Source: Deinococcales bacterium | GTDB lineage: Bacteria > Deinococcota > Deinococci > Deinococcales > JAAFIG01 | Assembly (NCBI GenBank): GCA_025359505.1 | Contig: JANYHH010000042.1 | Span: 1 to 39,578 of the forward strand | Length of the DNA: 39,578 nucleotides | Direction: 5' to 3' | Part shown: positions 16,571 to 25,009 of the stretch, in pieces | Position numbering within the stretch: the stretch's first letter is position 1 | Layout of the letters: each line of letters begins with the position of its first letter | Position numbers and translations under genes: made by a program | The notes under the pieces: generated by a model | What the model was told of the DNA's origin: nothing | Seen by the model: only the letters and a program-made list of their open reading frames with translations | Database searches by the model: none

Positions 16571-18706
16571 ATGTTTGAACTGAGTACCTTCGAGAAAATT
16601 CTTTTTATTGCGATGGCTGGGTTCTTCGGAAGCTGGGCGCTGATCTACTTCTCGAGAATCTATGTTGCTATTCAGCGCGGCGCACGCGACACCGAAGACC
16701 GCACCGACAACCTGCCAAACCGCATCGGCGCGGCACTGTGGCTGACGCTGACCCAGACTCGAGTCTTCCGAGATCGCGTGTGGATCAGTACCTTACATCT
16801 TGGAGTCTTTGCTGGCTTCACCTTTTACCTGCTCGTCAACGCCGTCGACGCACTCGAGGCGTTCTTTGGGTTTCACGTTGGATCGAACACGTGGTACGGC
16901 GCTCTGTACAACCTCAGCGCGGACTTGCTGACCGGGGCGATTCTGTTTGGCTTGCTCGGGCTATGGATCAGACGGTTCTTCTCGAGAGACGGCGCTCGAG
17001 CCTTCGCGTTCAACCCGCGCACGTTAGTGCACGAGGCGATTAAGAACGGCAAAATTCCAACCGACAGCGCCATCGTTACTGCGTTCATCACCTTCCACGT
17101 CGGCATGCGACTGTTCGGGCAGGGCTTCAAGGTGCTCGAGGACGGCGGCGACCTGTTCCAACCGTTCGCCAGCCTCGTCGCCGCGATCATCAACGGCGCG
17201 GGCCCCAGCGCCTCGAGCCTACAGATCGGACGGCACGTGTCATTCTGGGGCGCACTGGGCAGCATCCTCGTCTTTTTGCCGTACTTCGCCCGCTCCAAGC
17301 ACATCCACATTTTCAGCATCACCGTCAATTACGCGCTCGAGCGGCGCAAGAACGGCGAAGCACTCGGCAGTGGCGTGATCCCATTCGTCAACCTCGAGAC
17401 GCTGGAATCGGACAATCCGAAAATCGGCGCGTTCAAGCTCGAGGATTTGACCAGTAAGCGCCTGCTGGACGCTTACGCCTGCATCCAGTGCAACCGCTGC
17501 CAAGACGCCTGCCCAGCGACCGCGACCGGCAAAGCGCTCAGCCCAGCGGCGTATGAAATCAACAAACGCATGGAGCTGAACTCGCTGATCGGCGGCGTTT
17601 TGGAGCTGCGCCCCAGCTTCCTTGAAGGTTCGCCCAGTCCGCGACCGCTGCTCGAGTTCGCATTGAATGTCGAGTCCCTGTGGGCGTGCACGACCTGCGG
17701 CGCGTGCATGGAGGTCTGCCCGACGCAGGACGAGCAGATGCTCGACTTGATCGACATTCGCCGCGAGCGCGTGATGATGGCGGGCGAATTTCCGAAGCAA
17801 CTGCAAGCTGTATTTAACGGCATGGAGCGCCACGGCAACCCGTGGGGCATCGGCGCGGACAAGCGCATGGACTGGGCGGAAGGTTTAAACGTCCCGACGA
17901 TCAATGAAAACCCGAATCCCGACGTGCTGTACTGGGTCGGTTGCGCCGCCAGTTACGACCCGAGCGCCCAGAAAGTCTCACGGAGCTTCGTGCAACTCAT
18001 GGAGGCGGCGGGGGTCAATTACGCGGTGCTGGGCAAGAGTGAGAGCTGCACCGGCGACACGGCGCGGCGCACGGGCAACGAGTACCTGTATCAAGAACTC
18101 GCCAACACTAACGTGGCGACGCTGAACGCCGTCAACCCCAAGCTGATCGTCGCCACCTGCCCGCACTGCATGAACACGATCGGCAACGAGTACCCGCAAT
18201 TCGGCGGCAATTACGCAGTGATGCACCACACCACGTACCTCGAGACGCTGGTCAGCGATAAACGCCTGAGCGCCCTCGAGTTCGGTTCGGGCGGCATCAC
18301 GTACCACGATCCCTGCTATTTGGGACGGCACAACGGCGTGTACGACGCTCCTCGAGACCTCATCACCACGATGGGCTACGACATCCTAGAACTCGAGCGC
18401 AGCCGCGAGAAAAGCTTTTGCTGCGGCGCGGGCGGCGGGCAGTTCTGGAAGGAAGAGGAAGCGGGTGACGCGAAAATCAGCGACAACCGAATGAATGAAA
18501 TCAACGCCACCGTCTCGAGCGAAGCGGTGAAAACCGTTGCGGTCGGTTGCCCGTTCTGCAAGAGTATGCTGCAAAGCACCGGAGCCGCGCAGGACAGCGG
18601 CGTGCAAGTCAGGGACGTGGCAGAGTTGATGCTCGAGAACATGCAGCGCGGGCGGGTCGTGGTTGGCTCGAGCCGGGCTGGGGTGGCAGCGAGTGGGGAC
18701 GACTAA
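16571..18706 (+). CDS. Membrane (Fe-S)-binding oxidoreductase, EMO/FadF-like
   Basis: A 711-residue protein with an N-terminal membrane part (about residues 5-260, several hydrophobic segments like a NarI or HdrE cytochrome b subunit), two 4Fe-4S clusters (CIQCNRCQDACP near 304 and CTTCGACMEVCP near 374), and two CCG domains (VGCAASYDPS near 456, and HDPCYLGRHNG leading to CCGAGGGQFW near 616). Length and order match Bacillus FadF (YwjF) and actinobacterial relatives, proposed to pass electrons from acyl-CoA dehydrogenase via ETF to menaquinone. Other possibilities are GlpC- or heterodisulfide-reductase-like roles. ATG at 16571 follows AAGGAG by 4 bases. It appears monocistronic; no ETF or acyl-CoA dehydrogenase gene is in the window. 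Confidence 0.88.
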   Translation: MFELSTFEKILFIAMAGFFGSWALIYFSRIYVAIQRGARDTEDRTDNLPNRIGAALWLTLTQTRVFRDRVWISTLHLGVFAGFTFYLLVNAVDALEAFFGFHVGSNTWYGALYNLSADLLTGAILFGLLGLWIRRFFSRDGARAFAFNPRTLVHEAIKNGKIPTDSAIVTAFITFHVGMRLFGQGFKVLEDGGDLFQPFASLVAAIINGAGPSASSLQIGRHVSFWGALGSILVFLPYFARSKHIHIFSITVNYALERRKNGEALGSGVIPFVNLETLESDNPKIGAFKLEDLTSKRLLDAYACIQCNRCQDACPATATGKALSPAAYEINKRMELNSLIGGVLELRPSFLEGSPSPRPLLEFALNVESLWACTTCGACMEVCPTQDEQMLDLIDIRRERVMMAGEFPKQLQAVFNGMERHGNPWGIGADKRMDWAEGLNVPTINENPNPDVLYWVGCAASYDPSAQKVSRSFVQLMEAAGVNYAVLGKSESCTGDTARRTGNEYLYQELANTNVATLNAVNPKLIVATCPHCMNTIGNEYPQFGGNYAVMHHTTYLETLVSDKRLSALEFGSGGITYHDPCYLGRHNGVYDAPRDLITTMGYDILELERSREKSFCCGAGGGQFWKEEEAGDAKISDNRMNEINATVSSEAVKTVAVGCPFCKSMLQSTGAAQDSGVQVRDVAELMLENMQRGRVVVGSSRAGVAASGDD

Positions 18707-18797
18707 CCTTTAAACCCCAGAATTCGCAAAGGTTGCTGTCCGTTTTGCCGTTTCCTCTGCGACGAGTTCGATTTGGATTTGTTAAAGTCGCCATGAA

Positions 18798-19835
18798 ATG
18801 AGTGAGTACAAACGAACGCTTGAAGAATTGCGCGTCAAAGCAGTCCGGTTTTGGCCAGACGAACTTAAAACACGCACCGCTGCCGAAAGCGTTTTACCAG
18901 TGCTGCTCGAGACGCAAGAAAAGTTTTTGAGCCTACTCAAAATGGCGGATGCTCACCCCGAAGCGTGGATTGAGGCGTTGCCGCTCTCAAGATTGCCCGG
19001 CAACTTGTTCCTCAAGCACGTCATGGTGCTCTCGGATTTGGGGGGTGAAGCCCTCAACAAAATTGCTCCAGTAGAGGACTACCTCAACGATGGTGTCCTC
19101 GAGTACGTCTGGCAGGGTGATCCGTACAGTTACGCGTTATCAGATGGTTTGCGTGCGAAAAGCCTGACGAACTCTGCTTTGAGAGTTGATGGCCCAAACA
19201 TCATCTTGAAGCCCATCGCACTGGACAAGAAAATGCAAGACGTATTGATGCTGATTCTTTTCGGGGCGCAAAGCATCAACAACGCCCTGCCAAGCGACGT
19301 GCGTACAAAGTGCGTGCTGGGTGGGTTCATCGGTCAACCCGCTGAACTCGAGCAGTTCGTGCGTCAAAGCTATATCCGCATCAGTCGGCAACTCGGCGGG
19401 GCTGACTCCAATGCGTTAGGGCAGCACGCGCAGAAGTACGTTTTAGATGTTCTGAAAACTCATTTACCCGCCGATTGGGAACTTCGCTTGAATGGCACGA
19501 TTGCGGGTGTCAGTCACAATGAAGGGAAGACGGATTCGACCTTCGATATTACAGTCCGTGCCCCGTCCGGGTTGCGATTTGGGGTTGAAGTCAGTTTTCA
19601 ATTCACGACGAACAGCGTGATCGAGCGCAAGTCTGCACAGGCGCAGGCTCGTCAGCGAACGGTTCACGCAGCGGGGCATCACATCACTTACGTGCTCGAC
19701 GGTGCGGGTAACATTGATGTCCGCGCCGCTGCGTCCAGCGCGATTTGCCAGTACAGCGATTGCACCGTGGCGTTCTCAGAATCTGAAATAGCCCACCTCG
19801 CGCAGTTCATGCTCGAGCAGGAATCAAAACGATGA
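18798..19835 (+). CDS. Putative type II restriction endonuclease
   Basis: A 345-residue protein whose last gene bases overlap the start of a DNA methyltransferase as ATGA, the classic restriction-modification layout. A possible PD-(D/E)xK-like core lies at residues 246-278: DSTFDITV (candidate Asp), GVEVSFQ (candidate Glu), then TTNSVIERKSAQAQ with a Lys, in an arrangement resembling several type II enzymes that read short palindromes. The N-terminal 230 residues are helical and give no recognisable domain. ATG at 18798 is 9 bases after TAAAGT (18783-18788), so it may be leaderless. The role as nuclease is inferred from context and this motif; cleavage sequence is unknown. Confidence 0.65.
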   Translation: MSEYKRTLEELRVKAVRFWPDELKTRTAAESVLPVLLETQEKFLSLLKMADAHPEAWIEALPLSRLPGNLFLKHVMVLSDLGGEALNKIAPVEDYLNDGVLEYVWQGDPYSYALSDGLRAKSLTNSALRVDGPNIILKPIALDKKMQDVLMLILFGAQSINNALPSDVRTKCVLGGFIGQPAELEQFVRQSYIRISRQLGGADSNALGQHAQKYVLDVLKTHLPADWELRLNGTIAGVSHNEGKTDSTFDITVRAPSGLRFGVEVSFQFTTNSVIERKSAQAQARQRTVHAAGHHITYVLDGAGNIDVRAAASSAICQYSDCTVAFSESEIAHLAQFMLEQESKR

Positions 19836-21511
19836 GTCACCGCAGTGAAAACGCACGTCGCCTCGAGTTGCGTCTACAAGGCGTCCTCGGCGGGAATGAT
19901 GTGCATTTGTTTTGGCTTGGGGCGCGTCCCAGTGCGGTCGCGCTCAAGCGTGTACACAAGACTGTAGAAACACTTGGCGAACAAGCAGTGGTCGCGGTGC
20001 TGACCACACCGCAGGCGGCTGCGATGCTGCTTCCTGATCTCGAGCGTGACCTTCAACTTCAACTTTGGATTGCGGTCAAAACCTCGCAAATCACAATTTC
20101 AATCGGGCGCTTACCAGAGCAGCACGCGGCGCTGCTGATTTTCTCCAAATATCGCGGCGCGTTGCGTCACACCAAAACCCGTGTTGGTTACTCGTATTGC
20201 CCAGCGTGTGGGAAGACCACGAAGGATTACGGCGGTAAGAAACACACGTATCACGAGTACGGCACGTTGATGTCTGATGTCTGGCGCGATATCACAGTGG
20301 ACATAGCAAGTGACGTAAGCGCTGTGATCGACCGCCTTCAAGACCTCTTCGGGCTTGATCCCCACGAGGCGTTGGTCTTACACGACTGGCACGCTGACTT
20401 GACACAAGTCGTTCCCGCTGAACCCGTGGCGCATAGCCATGTTCACTCAGCCCCATTAGCGGCTAGTTTGAGAAACAGGGATTGCCTCGAAGAACTGGCG
20501 CTCATGCCAGACAACAGCGTGGACTTTTGCTTCGCTGATCCACCGTACAATCTCAAGAAACGCTATGACCGCTGGGATGACGCACTTGAAATCTGCGATT
20601 ATTTCGCGTGGTGTGACCGCTGGTTGAGCGAACTGGCGCGGGTACTCAAACCGGGTCGGACGCTAGCCGTGCTGAACATCCCACTGTGGACAGTTCGCCA
20701 CTTCACGCGACTCACCAACCTGCCGGGTTTGCGCTTCCAGAACTGGATTGCGTGGGAGGGGCTGAGTTTACCCGTGCGAATGATTATGCCCGCACATTAC
20801 GGGATTTTGTGCTTCTCGAAAGGCGAACCTCGAGCCTTGCCTGTTAATTCCTCTCATTCGCTCGAGCCACTCGAGGAAGGTTACTGTCTGCGAGCGCCTT
20901 GCATTCAACGCCGCAACCGACATGAACTGACTGACCGCAGTTCGCTGACAGACCTCTGGGCAGACATCCACCGCGTCAAGCACAACTCGAGGCGTGTGGA
21001 TCATCCGTGTCAGCTACCGCCCGCACTGATGGCTCGCTTGATCGAAGCATTCACCGTGGTAGACGAACTCGTGCTCGATCCGTTTAACGGCGCGGGTACG
21101 ACAACCCTTGTCGCGGCACAACTCAAGCGGCGCTACATCGGCATCGAACTCTCCGAAACTTATCACGAGTTGGCAAGGCAACGGCACGCGGAACTCGAGA
21201 TAGGAATAGATCCGTTCAGAAAAAACGATCACGTGCCCTCTACGAAGAACAACCTCGTTACGAGAGTGAAACCGCAGCGCTACGAGGTCAGTAAAAAAAC
21301 GCTGCAACTCGAGGTCAAGCGCATTACGCAGGGTTTGGGGCGCATTCCGACCCGTGATGAGGTGGCAACGCATTCCACGTATTCGCTTCGGTATTTTGAC
21401 GCGTACTTCAAAAGCTGGGCAGAGGTTACGGCTGCTGCTCGAACGACGGGGATGACCGAGGATCCACAGATTGAACTGGAGCAACCAGCGCTTTTTGGGA
21501 ACGATGATTGA
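19832..21511 (+). CDS. Site-specific DNA methyltransferase (N4/N6), C-terminal HNH-associated repeat
   Basis: A 559-residue amino-methyltransferase. The catalytic DPPY lies near residue 236, ahead of the S-adenosylmethionine motif DPFNGAGTT near 415, the order of the beta class; DPPY suggests N6-adenine or N4-cytosine methylation. Before it is a zinc-ribbon-like segment (YCPACGK near 122, then KDYGGKKHTYHEYGTLMSDV) seen in several such enzymes. Residues 488-545 (GLGRIPTRDEVATHS, then FDAYFKSWAEVTAAA) resemble the homing-endonuclease-associated DNA-binding repeat, an uncommon fusion. It should protect the host from the overlapping nuclease gene. CTCGAG density over this gene pair, about 12 in 2.7 kb, is below the 7 per kb of the first 10 kb. 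Confidence 0.88.
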   Translation: MSHRSENARRLELRLQGVLGGNDVHLFWLGARPSAVALKRVHKTVETLGEQAVVAVLTTPQAAAMLLPDLERDLQLQLWIAVKTSQITISIGRLPEQHAALLIFSKYRGALRHTKTRVGYSYCPACGKTTKDYGGKKHTYHEYGTLMSDVWRDITVDIASDVSAVIDRLQDLFGLDPHEALVLHDWHADLTQVVPAEPVAHSHVHSAPLAASLRNRDCLEELALMPDNSVDFCFADPPYNLKKRYDRWDDALEICDYFAWCDRWLSELARVLKPGRTLAVLNIPLWTVRHFTRLTNLPGLRFQNWIAWEGLSLPVRMIMPAHYGILCFSKGEPRALPVNSSHSLEPLEEGYCLRAPCIQRRNRHELTDRSSLTDLWADIHRVKHNSRRVDHPCQLPPALMARLIEAFTVVDELVLDPFNGAGTTTLVAAQLKRRYIGIELSETYHELARQRHAELEIGIDPFRKNDHVPSTKNNLVTRVKPQRYEVSKKTLQLEVKRITQGLGRIPTRDEVATHSTYSLRYFDAYFKSWAEVTAAARTTGMTEDPQIELEQPALFGNDD

Positions 21512-21574
21512 GCGAAAAGCTAGAAAATAGCGGCGGTGCTAGGTAGCTCGAGGCGCAATTTAATGTCACAGTTT

Positions 21575-21600
21575 GAATCGGTCGATTCGGCACTTTTCTT
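21575..21600 (+). terminator. Weak intrinsic terminator after the methyltransferase
   Basis: GAATCG-gt-CGATTC (21575-21588) followed within 5 bases by CTTTTCTT forms a small hairpin plus T-rich tail 63 bases after the methyltransferase stop. A larger imperfect inverted pair, TGTCACAG near 21564 and CTGTGACA near 21651, surrounds it. Confidence 0.4.
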
Positions 21601-21660
21601 CGCTCGAGACGCCATAAACACGCTGTAACAGTTCCAGCGCAAAACCGAATCTGTGACACT

Positions 21661-23067
21661 TCACCCTCGAGCCAATCCATCCCGCACGGCTGATAACCGC
21701 CGCACCGCCTCGAGCAACTGCGCTTCATCGCTGGCCGCGAAGCTCAGCCGTGCGTAATCGCCGTTTTTCTCAGCGGGAAACCAAGCGCTGCCGCTCGAGA
21801 TTTGCACGCCGCGTTGCAAGGCGAGCGCTGCGAACTCGAGGTCGTCGCTGGGCAGCGGTTGCCACAGCCCGAAGCCGCCGTTGGGGACAACTGGCGCGGT
21901 GAAGCCGTGCGTCTCGAGGGCGTGCAGCAGCGCATCGCGGCGGGTGAGCAAGGTTTGGCGTAGGAGTTTTAAGTGTCGCGCATGACTTGGACTACCGATC
22001 AGCTCGAGCGCGGTCAGTTGCAACATCTGCGGCGTGAACATCTCCCCTATCGCCAGTTGTGCCCGCAACCGCTCGAGCGCGGGGCCTCGAGCGATGATCG
22101 CGGCGACGCGCAGGCTTGGAGCGCTGGATTTGGTCAGGCTGCGAATGTAGATCACTCGCCCGTCGGTGTCGTCCAGCACAAGCGGGCGCGGCTTCGCGCC
22201 AGTGAGCGTGAAATCGTGGGCGTAATCGTCTTCGATTAAAAACGCGTTGTATTTCGCGGCGACCTCGAGCAATGCTTTGCGGCGGTCATGCGCCAGCGTG
22301 ATGCCGGTCGGGTTGTGGTGGTTCGGTTGCAGATACGCAACCCTAGCGCCACTGCTCTTAAACGCTGCCTCGAGCCAGTCTGGGCGCACGCCGCTTGAGT
22401 CCATCGGCACGGGCGTCAGTGCGAAACCGGCTGAGCGGGCGACGGCCAGAGCGCCGAAGTACGTTGGCGTCTCGAGGATCAGGTGACCGTTTGGGGGCAC
22501 GAGCGCCCGCAAGCAGATCGCCACGGCTGATTGACCACCGGGCGCGATCAGCACGTCGTTGGCGCTGAAGTCTGGGCTGAGTTCCTTGGCGAACCACGCC
22601 CGCAATGGCTCGAGACCAGCAGCGGGGCTGCGCGTCCACGCCTCAGGGCGGCGCAATGCGTGACTGGCGGCTTTGTTCAAGAGCGCGTGCGGTTGCAGGC
22701 GCTCGTCTGGGTAGCCGCTGCTGAGTCCGATCACCTCGGCGGCAGGCATCCGCAGCAACATCTGCGTCTCTTCGCCCTGTGCGGCTCGAGCGCCGAGCGC
22801 GAGGCTCTGCCACGAAGTGTTTGGTGCTCGAGGTGTGGTTATCGCAGCCGCCACGAACGTTCCGACGCCAGACTTGGTGACGATCCGACCCGCTTCCACC
22901 AAACGCTTCAAGCCTCGAGTCACGGTGACTGGTGAAATGCGATAACGCTGGCTGAGTTGTCGCACGCTGGGAAGTAAATCGTGTTGGCTCGAAGCCTTTA
23001 TAAAATCACGCTCAAACTGCTGTGAAAAAGCTTGTTCAGCGGTTTGACTTGCGGTAGCTCGGGGCAT
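21661..23067 (-). CDS. MocR-type GntR regulator with aminotransferase domain
   Basis: A 468-residue PLP-binding transcription factor. Residues 10-85 hold the winged helix-turn-helix (LPSVRQLSQRYRISPVTVTR, then AGRIVTKSGVGTFVAA). From about 130 on it is a fold-type I aminotransferase with YLQPNHHNPTG, IEDDYAHDF and the PLP lysine in SLTKSS near 311. ATG at 23067 is chosen because the frame upstream lies over the divergent exporter gene and reads as its shadow; a TATCAT box is 9 bases upstream. MocR proteins often control vitamin B6, amino acid or transport genes beside them, so the adjacent EamA exporter is the likely target. Confidence 0.92.
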   Translation of the reverse strand: MPRATASQTAEQAFSQQFERDFIKASSQHDLLPSVRQLSQRYRISPVTVTRGLKRLVEAGRIVTKSGVGTFVAAAITTPRAPNTSWQSLALGARAAQGEETQMLLRMPAAEVIGLSSGYPDERLQPHALLNKAASHALRRPEAWTRSPAAGLEPLRAWFAKELSPDFSANDVLIAPGGQSAVAICLRALVPPNGHLILETPTYFGALAVARSAGFALTPVPMDSSGVRPDWLEAAFKSSGARVAYLQPNHHNPTGITLAHDRRKALLEVAAKYNAFLIEDDYAHDFTLTGAKPRPLVLDDTDGRVIYIRSLTKSSAPSLRVAAIIARGPALERLRAQLAIGEMFTPQMLQLTALELIGSPSHARHLKLLRQTLLTRRDALLHALETHGFTAPVVPNGGFGLWQPLPSDDLEFAALALQRGVQISSGSAWFPAEKNGDYARLSFAASDEAQLLEAVRRLSAVRDGLARG

Positions 23068-23083
23068 GGTGTTACGATGATAC
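23068..23083. promoter_or_regulatory. 16-bp divergent spacer with overlapping -10 boxes
   Basis: Only 16 bases separate the two divergent ATG codons. The plus strand has TACGAT (23073-23078), 5 bases before the exporter ATG. The minus strand has TATCAT (23082-23077), 9 bases before the MocR ATG. The boxes overlap by two bases, and any -35 box must lie inside the opposite coding region; TTGCGG at 23049-23054 is 18 bases from TACGAT. Confidence 0.6.
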
Positions 23084-23995
23084 ATGAAGCTTGAGAGTAA
23101 CGCCACTGCAAGTAAACGAGTAACACTGTCGCTCGAGACGCAGGCGGCGCTGTGGGCGTTTCTTGGTGTGCTGATCTTCTCGTTTACCTTGCCGTTGACG
23201 CGCATCGCGGCACCCGAGATTGGCGGGTTCACGATTGGCATTGGTCGCGCCATCATCGCCGCTGCCATCGCGGGAACTGTGCTGTACCTGCGGCGCGAAA
23301 AGTTTCCAGAGCGTAAGCATTGGCGCGGACTGGCGCTGGTCGCGTTTGGCGTGGTCTTCGGCTTTCCAGTGTTCTCGAGCATCGCGTTGCAATTCGTCGA
23401 CGCCAGTCACGGCAGCGTGATTAACGGGTTGTTGCCCGCCGCCAGCGCGGTCGCGGCCGTGATTTTCACCCGCGAGCGCCCGCAGTGGACGTTCTGGATC
23501 GTCTGCGCGGCGGGCGTGATCGCCGCCGTACTGTACGGTATCTCGAGAGGCGCGGGTCACTTGCAGCCCGGTGATCTGCTGATGCTGGCAGCGGTCTTTC
23601 TGGCGGCAATTGGTTACGCCGAGGGCGGGCGTTTATCGCGCGAACTCGAGGGTTGGCGCGTGATCAGTTGGGCGCTGATTTTCGCTGCACCGATGATGGT
23701 TGCGACGCTGCCGATTGCGCTATCCACGCACCCTTTTGCGCCAACGCCGCTGGGGTGGCTGGCGTTTTTGTACGTCAGTGTTTTTAGCATGTACCTCGGG
23801 TTTTTCGCGTGGTACAAGGGGCTGAGCATGGGCAGCATCGCCAAGACCGGGCAGGTGCAACTCGCGCAGACGCCGCTGACGCTGCTGTGGTCTGGCTTGC
23901 TGCTCGGCGAACACCTTGATCCGGTGACGTTGGCGGCAGGCGGTTTCATGGTCTGCGTGGCGCTGCTGAGCCGCTTCACGCGGGTTCGGCACTAA
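23084..23995 (+). CDS. EamA/DMT-family transporter
   Basis: A 303-residue membrane protein with about ten hydrophobic helices and the two EamA halves of the drug/metabolite transporter superfamily. The first half begins LWAFLGVLIFSFTLPLTRIA, and the second repeats the pattern from about residue 165; the end LLWSGLLLGEHLDPVTLAAG is a typical last-loop motif. Members export amino acids, nucleosides or other small metabolites. It is divergent from a MocR regulator over 16 bp and is followed at 4 bp by a small monooxygenase-like gene, so the latter is probably co-transcribed. Confidence 0.9.
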   Translation: MKLESNATASKRVTLSLETQAALWAFLGVLIFSFTLPLTRIAAPEIGGFTIGIGRAIIAAAIAGTVLYLRREKFPERKHWRGLALVAFGVVFGFPVFSSIALQFVDASHGSVINGLLPAASAVAAVIFTRERPQWTFWIVCAAGVIAAVLYGISRGAGHLQPGDLLMLAAVFLAAIGYAEGGRLSRELEGWRVISWALIFAAPMMVATLPIALSTHPFAPTPLGWLAFLYVSVFSMYLGFFAWYKGLSMGSIAKTGQVQLAQTPLTLLWSGLLLGEHLDPVTLAAGGFMVCVALLSRFTRVRH

Positions 23996-23998
23996 ATC

Positions 23999-24331
23999 AT
24001 GTTCAGCGCCGCATTCATCTATCAAGCGGGCGAGTACGACGCCGATTTTCACGCACTGAACGATACGATCGATGAAATTGCTCGAGCCTCGAATGGCTTC
24101 CTCGGCAGTGAAAGCTGGATCAGCGCCGACGGCGCGACCCGCAACGCCACGTATTACTGGGCTGACCTCGAGACGTTGCGGGCATTTTCATCGCACCCCA
24201 AGCATCTCCAAGCCAAGCGTCAATATCAGCGCTGGTACAGTGGTTTTCAGGTCGTGATCTCTCAGGTGATTCGCTCCTACGGCGATGGCGGTGTCCAGCA
24301 CGTCACGGCTCGAGATCGCGCCGATGATTGA
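23999..24331 (+). CDS. Antibiotic biosynthesis monooxygenase (ABM)-like protein
   Basis: A 110-residue dimeric alpha/beta-barrel type protein. The pattern GFLGSESWISADG followed by WADLETLRAFSSHPKHLQAK and WYSGFQVVISQVI matches the ABM fold (substrate-facing strand, central helix with His, last strand). Members oxidise quinones or degrade haem; many have no known reaction. It starts 3 bases after the exporter stop and overlaps the RhtB gene at its end, so the three form a likely operon under the spacer promoter at 23068-23083. Confidence 0.7.
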   Translation: MFSAAFIYQAGEYDADFHALNDTIDEIARASNGFLGSESWISADGATRNATYYWADLETLRAFSSHPKHLQAKRQYQRWYSGFQVVISQVIRSYGDGGVQHVTARDRADD

Positions 24332-24953
24332 CTCAGGCACATTGCTGGCGTTCGCGGGCGCAGTGCTGCTGCTGTTCCTATCGCCGGGCCCGAACATGAT
24401 GTTCGTGCTGTCGCACGGCATCGCGCACGGCTCGAGGGGCGGACTGGCAGCGGCGTTTGGGATCGTCGTGGCAGACATTGTGCTGACGGTGTTGACGGCG
24501 ACAGGTGTCACGGCGCTGATCGCGGCGCTGCCCGCGGCGTTCGACGTTCTGCGCGTCGCTGGGGCGCTGTACTTGCTGTGGCTGGCGTTGCAGGCGATTC
24601 GCTCAAAGGGGCAACTCAAGCTCAGCAGCGGCGCGAACATCCCCACGCTCGAGATTTTCAGACGCGCTCTGCTCAACAGCTTACTGAACCCCAAAGCGCT
24701 GTTGTTTTTCATGCTGTTCCTACCGCAATTTGCCAGCGCAGCAAGGGGGTCAGTCGGTTTGCAACTGCTGACCCTCGGCTTCGTGCTGACCGCGATCTCG
24801 CTGGCGTTTCACTCGAGCCTCGGGGTGTTCAGTGGCGTGATCGGGCACTGGTTGACGCGCTATCCGCGAACAGCGCGGGTGCAAAGCTGGTTTCTGGCAA
24901 GCGTCATGGTGCTGCTGGCGCTGCGCTTGATGCTGCTCGAGCATCCGAACTGA
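24324..24953 (+). CDS. LysE/RhtB-family amino acid exporter
   Basis: A 209-residue membrane protein with six hydrophobic segments. The family signature LLFLSPGPNMMFVLSHGIAH lies in the first helix and loop, followed by GLAAAFGIVVADIV, and NSLLNPKALLFFMLFLPQF near residue 120. I chose the ATG at 24324, which overlaps the preceding stop by 8 bp and places the first helix right at the N-terminus as usual; an in-frame ATG at 24285 would add 13 polar residues. RhtB proteins export homoserine, threonine or similar amino acids. With an EamA exporter and a MocR regulator upstream, an amino-acid efflux module is plausible. Confidence 0.88.
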   Translation: MIDSGTLLAFAGAVLLLFLSPGPNMMFVLSHGIAHGSRGGLAAAFGIVVADIVLTVLTATGVTALIAALPAAFDVLRVAGALYLLWLALQAIRSKGQLKLSSGANIPTLEIFRRALLNSLLNPKALLFFMLFLPQFASAARGSVGLQLLTLGFVLTAISLAFHSSLGVFSGVIGHWLTRYPRTARVQSWFLASVMVLLALRLMLLEHPN

Positions 24954-24995
24954 ACCGCCCCGCGATCAAAGGACGAAATCGCTTTGATGAGATGG

Positions 24996-25001
24996 TAGAT
25001 T
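24996..25001 (+). promoter_or_regulatory. -10 box of a leaderless buk promoter
   Basis: TAGATT ends 8 bases before the butyrate kinase ATG at 25010. No ribosome binding site fits in between, and the -35 region has no consensus box. Confidence 0.5.
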
Positions 25002-25009
25002 AGAGCCGC

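Noticed and set aside
18798-21511. The restriction pair as a XhoI/PaeR7I-type (CTCGAG) system
   Set aside because: PaeR7I's methylase is, as I recall, of the gamma class and this one has the beta-class motif order. The similarity to CTCGAG abundance is only suggestive; kept as a question, not a call.
23068-23382. Upstream extension of the MocR frame over the exporter gene
   Set aside because: No family-like sequence before MPRATASQT, and the exporter's first helices are encoded there on the other strand.
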